DNA of 64,000 nt from Janibacter sp. Soil728 (GTDB lineage: Bacteria; Actinomycetota; Actinomycetes; Actinomycetales; Dermatophilaceae). The stretch spans positions 281,350 to 345,349 of the forward strand of contig NZ_LMRZ01000004.1 in NCBI RefSeq assembly GCF_001428305.1, in the 5' to 3' direction. The position numbers were made by a program, and so were the translations under genes. Positions 62,727-64,000 of this stretch are shown here, one piece after another; position 1 is the first letter of the stretch, and each line of letters opens with the position of its first letter. The notes beneath the pieces were generated by a model that saw only the letters and a list, made by a program, of their open reading frames with translations, was not told the origin of the DNA and did no database searches.

Positions 62727-64000
62727 GTGTCTCGTTCCGTCCGCATGGTCGGCGCTGTCCTCATTCCGGCCTTCACTCTGCCGCTCGCCGGCACAGCCAC
62801 CGCCCGCAGCGCTGAAATCCCCCCTCCGCCGACGAACCAGAACCTGCCCAAGGAACTCGACGTCGCGTCTCCCTACATCCCCCAGTCGGTGTGCGACCCG
62901 GATCCGAAGCCCGGCGTCACGGCCTTCGCCCGGCTCATGGCCAACCACTACGACGAGTTCAACTACGGGATCTCCCGGGCCTGCAACTACGGCCTCACGG
63001 AGCACTCAGAGGGACGCGCCCTGGACTGGATGCTCAACGCCTACGACCCGCACGAGAGGGCGGTCGCCGACGGCGTCATCTCGTGGCTCCTTGCGCCGGA
63101 CTCCGAGGGTCGACCCGCGGCGATGGCGCGCCGCTTCGGGATCATGTACATCATCTTCGACCGTCAGATCTGGGGGACGTACCAGATGGAGGACGGGTGG
63201 CGCGCCTACAACGGCAGCAGCCCGCACACCGACCACATCCACTTCAGCTTCAGCTGGGACGGCGCGATGGAGCGCACGTCGTGGTGGACCGGGGCCGCGT
63301 GGACCGGTGTCACCCAAGGGCCCGGCGGTCCCGTCGTGCCGCTCCCGGACGCGACCTCGTACCCGACCCTGCGCGAAGGGGCATCCGGTCCGGACGTCCA
63401 GCTCGCCCAGAAGGTCATCGGGGTCACTGCCGACGGCGCCTTCGGACCGGCGACCAAGTCGGCGCTGCGCACCTGGCAGAGCAGGAACGCAGTCCCGGTG
63501 ACCGGTGTCCTGGACGAGGCCACCTGGGACAAGATGGTGAGCAACGGGGACATCCCCGCGCGCGGTGCGGCCACGCCCGGAGGCGCCCTCGACAAGTACC
63601 TCAAGACCACAGTCCGTCTTGGCTCCACCGGCGACGGGGTCAAGGCCCTGCAGCGTGAGCTGAAGGTGACCGCTGACGGTGCTTTCGGTCCGCAGACGGA
63701 GCAGGCCGTCAAGGCCTTCCAGAAGGACAAGAAGCTCAAGGTCGACGGTGTGGTCGCTCCCAATGTGTGGCGCGCACTGGCGGGTCTGTCCTACACGAAG
63801 GACGGCGCCACGTCGGGTACGACGAGTGACCTCGACGCGTACCTGAAGACCACGATCCGTTCGGGTTCGCGTGGTGCCGCCGTCAAGGCCTTGCAGCGTG
63901 AGCTGAAGGTCACCGCGGATGGTGCCTTCGGTCCGCAGACGGAGCAGGCCGTGCGGGCCTTCCAGAAGGACAAGAAGCTCAAGATCGACGGTGTCGTCAC
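62727..64000 (+). CDS. secreted peptidoglycan-binding hydrolase, truncated by window end
   Basis: The frame runs off the window after 424 codons. AAGGAG (62715-62720) lies 6 nt before the GTG at 62727. Signal peptide about 1-27 (MVGAVLIPAFTLPLAG core). Residues about 65-180 resemble a D-Ala-D-Ala carboxypeptidase/M15-like domain: GLTEHSEGRALDWML with His/Glu/Asp, and SPHTDHIHFSFSWDG with the second His pair. Three PG_binding_1 modules follow (about 213-270, 288-350, 369 onward); the last two are almost identical. It probably trims or crosses wall peptides. I found it by reading the frame directly since no stop is present. Confidence 0.85.
   Translation, partial: MSRSVRMVGAVLIPAFTLPLAGTATARSAEIPPPPTNQNLPKELDVASPYIPQSVCDPDPKPGVTAFARLMANHYDEFNYGISRACNYGLTEHSEGRALDWMLNAYDPHERAVADGVISWLLAPDSEGRPAAMARRFGIMYIIFDRQIWGTYQMEDGWRAYNGSSPHTDHIHFSFSWDGAMERTSWWTGAAWTGVTQGPGGPVVPLPDATSYPTLREGASGPDVQLAQKVIGVTADGAFGPATKSALRTWQSRNAVPVTGVLDEATWDKMVSNGDIPARGAATPGGALDKYLKTTVRLGSTGDGVKALQRELKVTADGAFGPQTEQAVKAFQKDKKLKVDGVVAPNVWRALAGLSYTKDGATSGTTSDLDAYLKTTIRSGSRGAAVKALQRELKVTADGAFGPQTEQAVRAFQKDKKLKIDGVV
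63588..64000 (+). repeat. 243-bp tandem repeat of peptidoglycan-binding modules
   Basis: The unit starting CTCGACAAGTACCTCAAGAC at 63588 recurs at 63831 (spacing 243 bp, 81 codons). Long stretches such as CAGACGGAGCAGGCCGT and GACAAGAAGCTCAAG are identical in both. The second unit continues past the window. Confidence 0.8.

Noticed and set aside
62891..63658. Plus-strand frame of about 255 codons near the right edge
   Set aside because: Shadow of the peptidoglycan-binding hydrolase, which has a signal peptide, ribosome-binding site and domains in another frame.
63588..64000. CRISPR-like periodic repeat
   Set aside because: The 243-bp period is in frame and encodes peptidoglycan-binding modules; no short direct repeats with unique spacers occur anywhere in the window.

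Overview
The window is a high-GC (about 70%) chromosomal segment of an aerobic, non-sporulating actinobacterium. Markers include an acyl-CoA carboxylase epsilon subunit, an LpdA-type quinone reductase, LytR-CpsA-Psr and MT0933-type proteins, LutABC, frequent GTG/TTG starts, and many start codons with a -10-like hexamer 6-8 nt upstream. Overall content and the CTTCGAGACG-type palindromes recall Micrococcales such as Intrasporangiaceae; that placement is an impression, not a demonstrated fact. I read 58 protein genes, two of them cut by the window edges. I see no rRNA, tRNA, CRISPR array, prophage or intact insertion sequence.

Region by region: 0-14.2 kb is a nucleoside uptake and salvage block. 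A BMP-type nucleoside ABC importer is followed by translationally coupled cytidine deaminase, thymidine phosphorylase, a cupin and adenosine deaminase. Convergent or nearby are deoxyribose-phosphate aldolase, a uridine-kinase-like protein, a phosphohexomutase-superfamily enzyme that may serve as phosphopentomutase, and purine nucleoside phosphorylase. 14.2-20 kb carries LpdA, an orphan MT0933-like protein, an MFS exporter with C-terminal beta domains, and a biotin-dependent carboxylase alpha chain. 20-26 kb holds a two-component system whose kinase is fused to a DUF4153/DUF4173-like membrane domain, a MoxR/VWA pair and a PfkB kinase. 27-30 kb is a MerR-controlled acyl-CoA dehydrogenase/carboxyltransferase unit. 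30-41 kb is mixed: subtilase, Maf, secreted lipase, Ser-rich lipoprotein, DUF885, a Na+/H+ antiporter with a zf-UBP tail, methyltransferase, RNase HI, MOSC and a DUF559-like protein. 41-45 kb holds accE-accD and a divergent biotin ligase, then an adenylate cyclase and a second two-component system. 46-53 kb has GtrA, purK-purE, a CoA-binding protein, UDP-glucose dehydrogenase, acyl-CoA dehydrogenase and 3-hydroxybutyryl-CoA dehydrogenase. 53-56 kb is lutABC. 56-64 kb is a cell-envelope block (LCP, GT2, SpoIID/CW-binding, peptidoglycan-binding hydrolase) interrupted by scoAB.

Functionally the window joins nucleoside scavenging (base release, pentose phosphate recycling via deoC and the mutase), acyl-CoA and branched-chain oxidation (two acyl-CoA dehydrogenases, one alpha and two beta carboxylase chains, epsilon, biotin ligase, HBDH, CoA transferase), lactate oxidation and envelope building.

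The structure not explained by genes is mostly palindromic DNA: a 106-bp element with perfect 20-bp inverted ends between add and deoC, a GCATTGCC palindrome family at two distant sites, CCCTTCGAGACG palindromes of which two lie inside the histidine kinase gene (one is exactly 22 codons), an array of long hairpins at 52.2-52.4 kb, and an apparently over-represented CGAAGGG heptamer that also forms the ends of the CTTCGAGACG palindromes.
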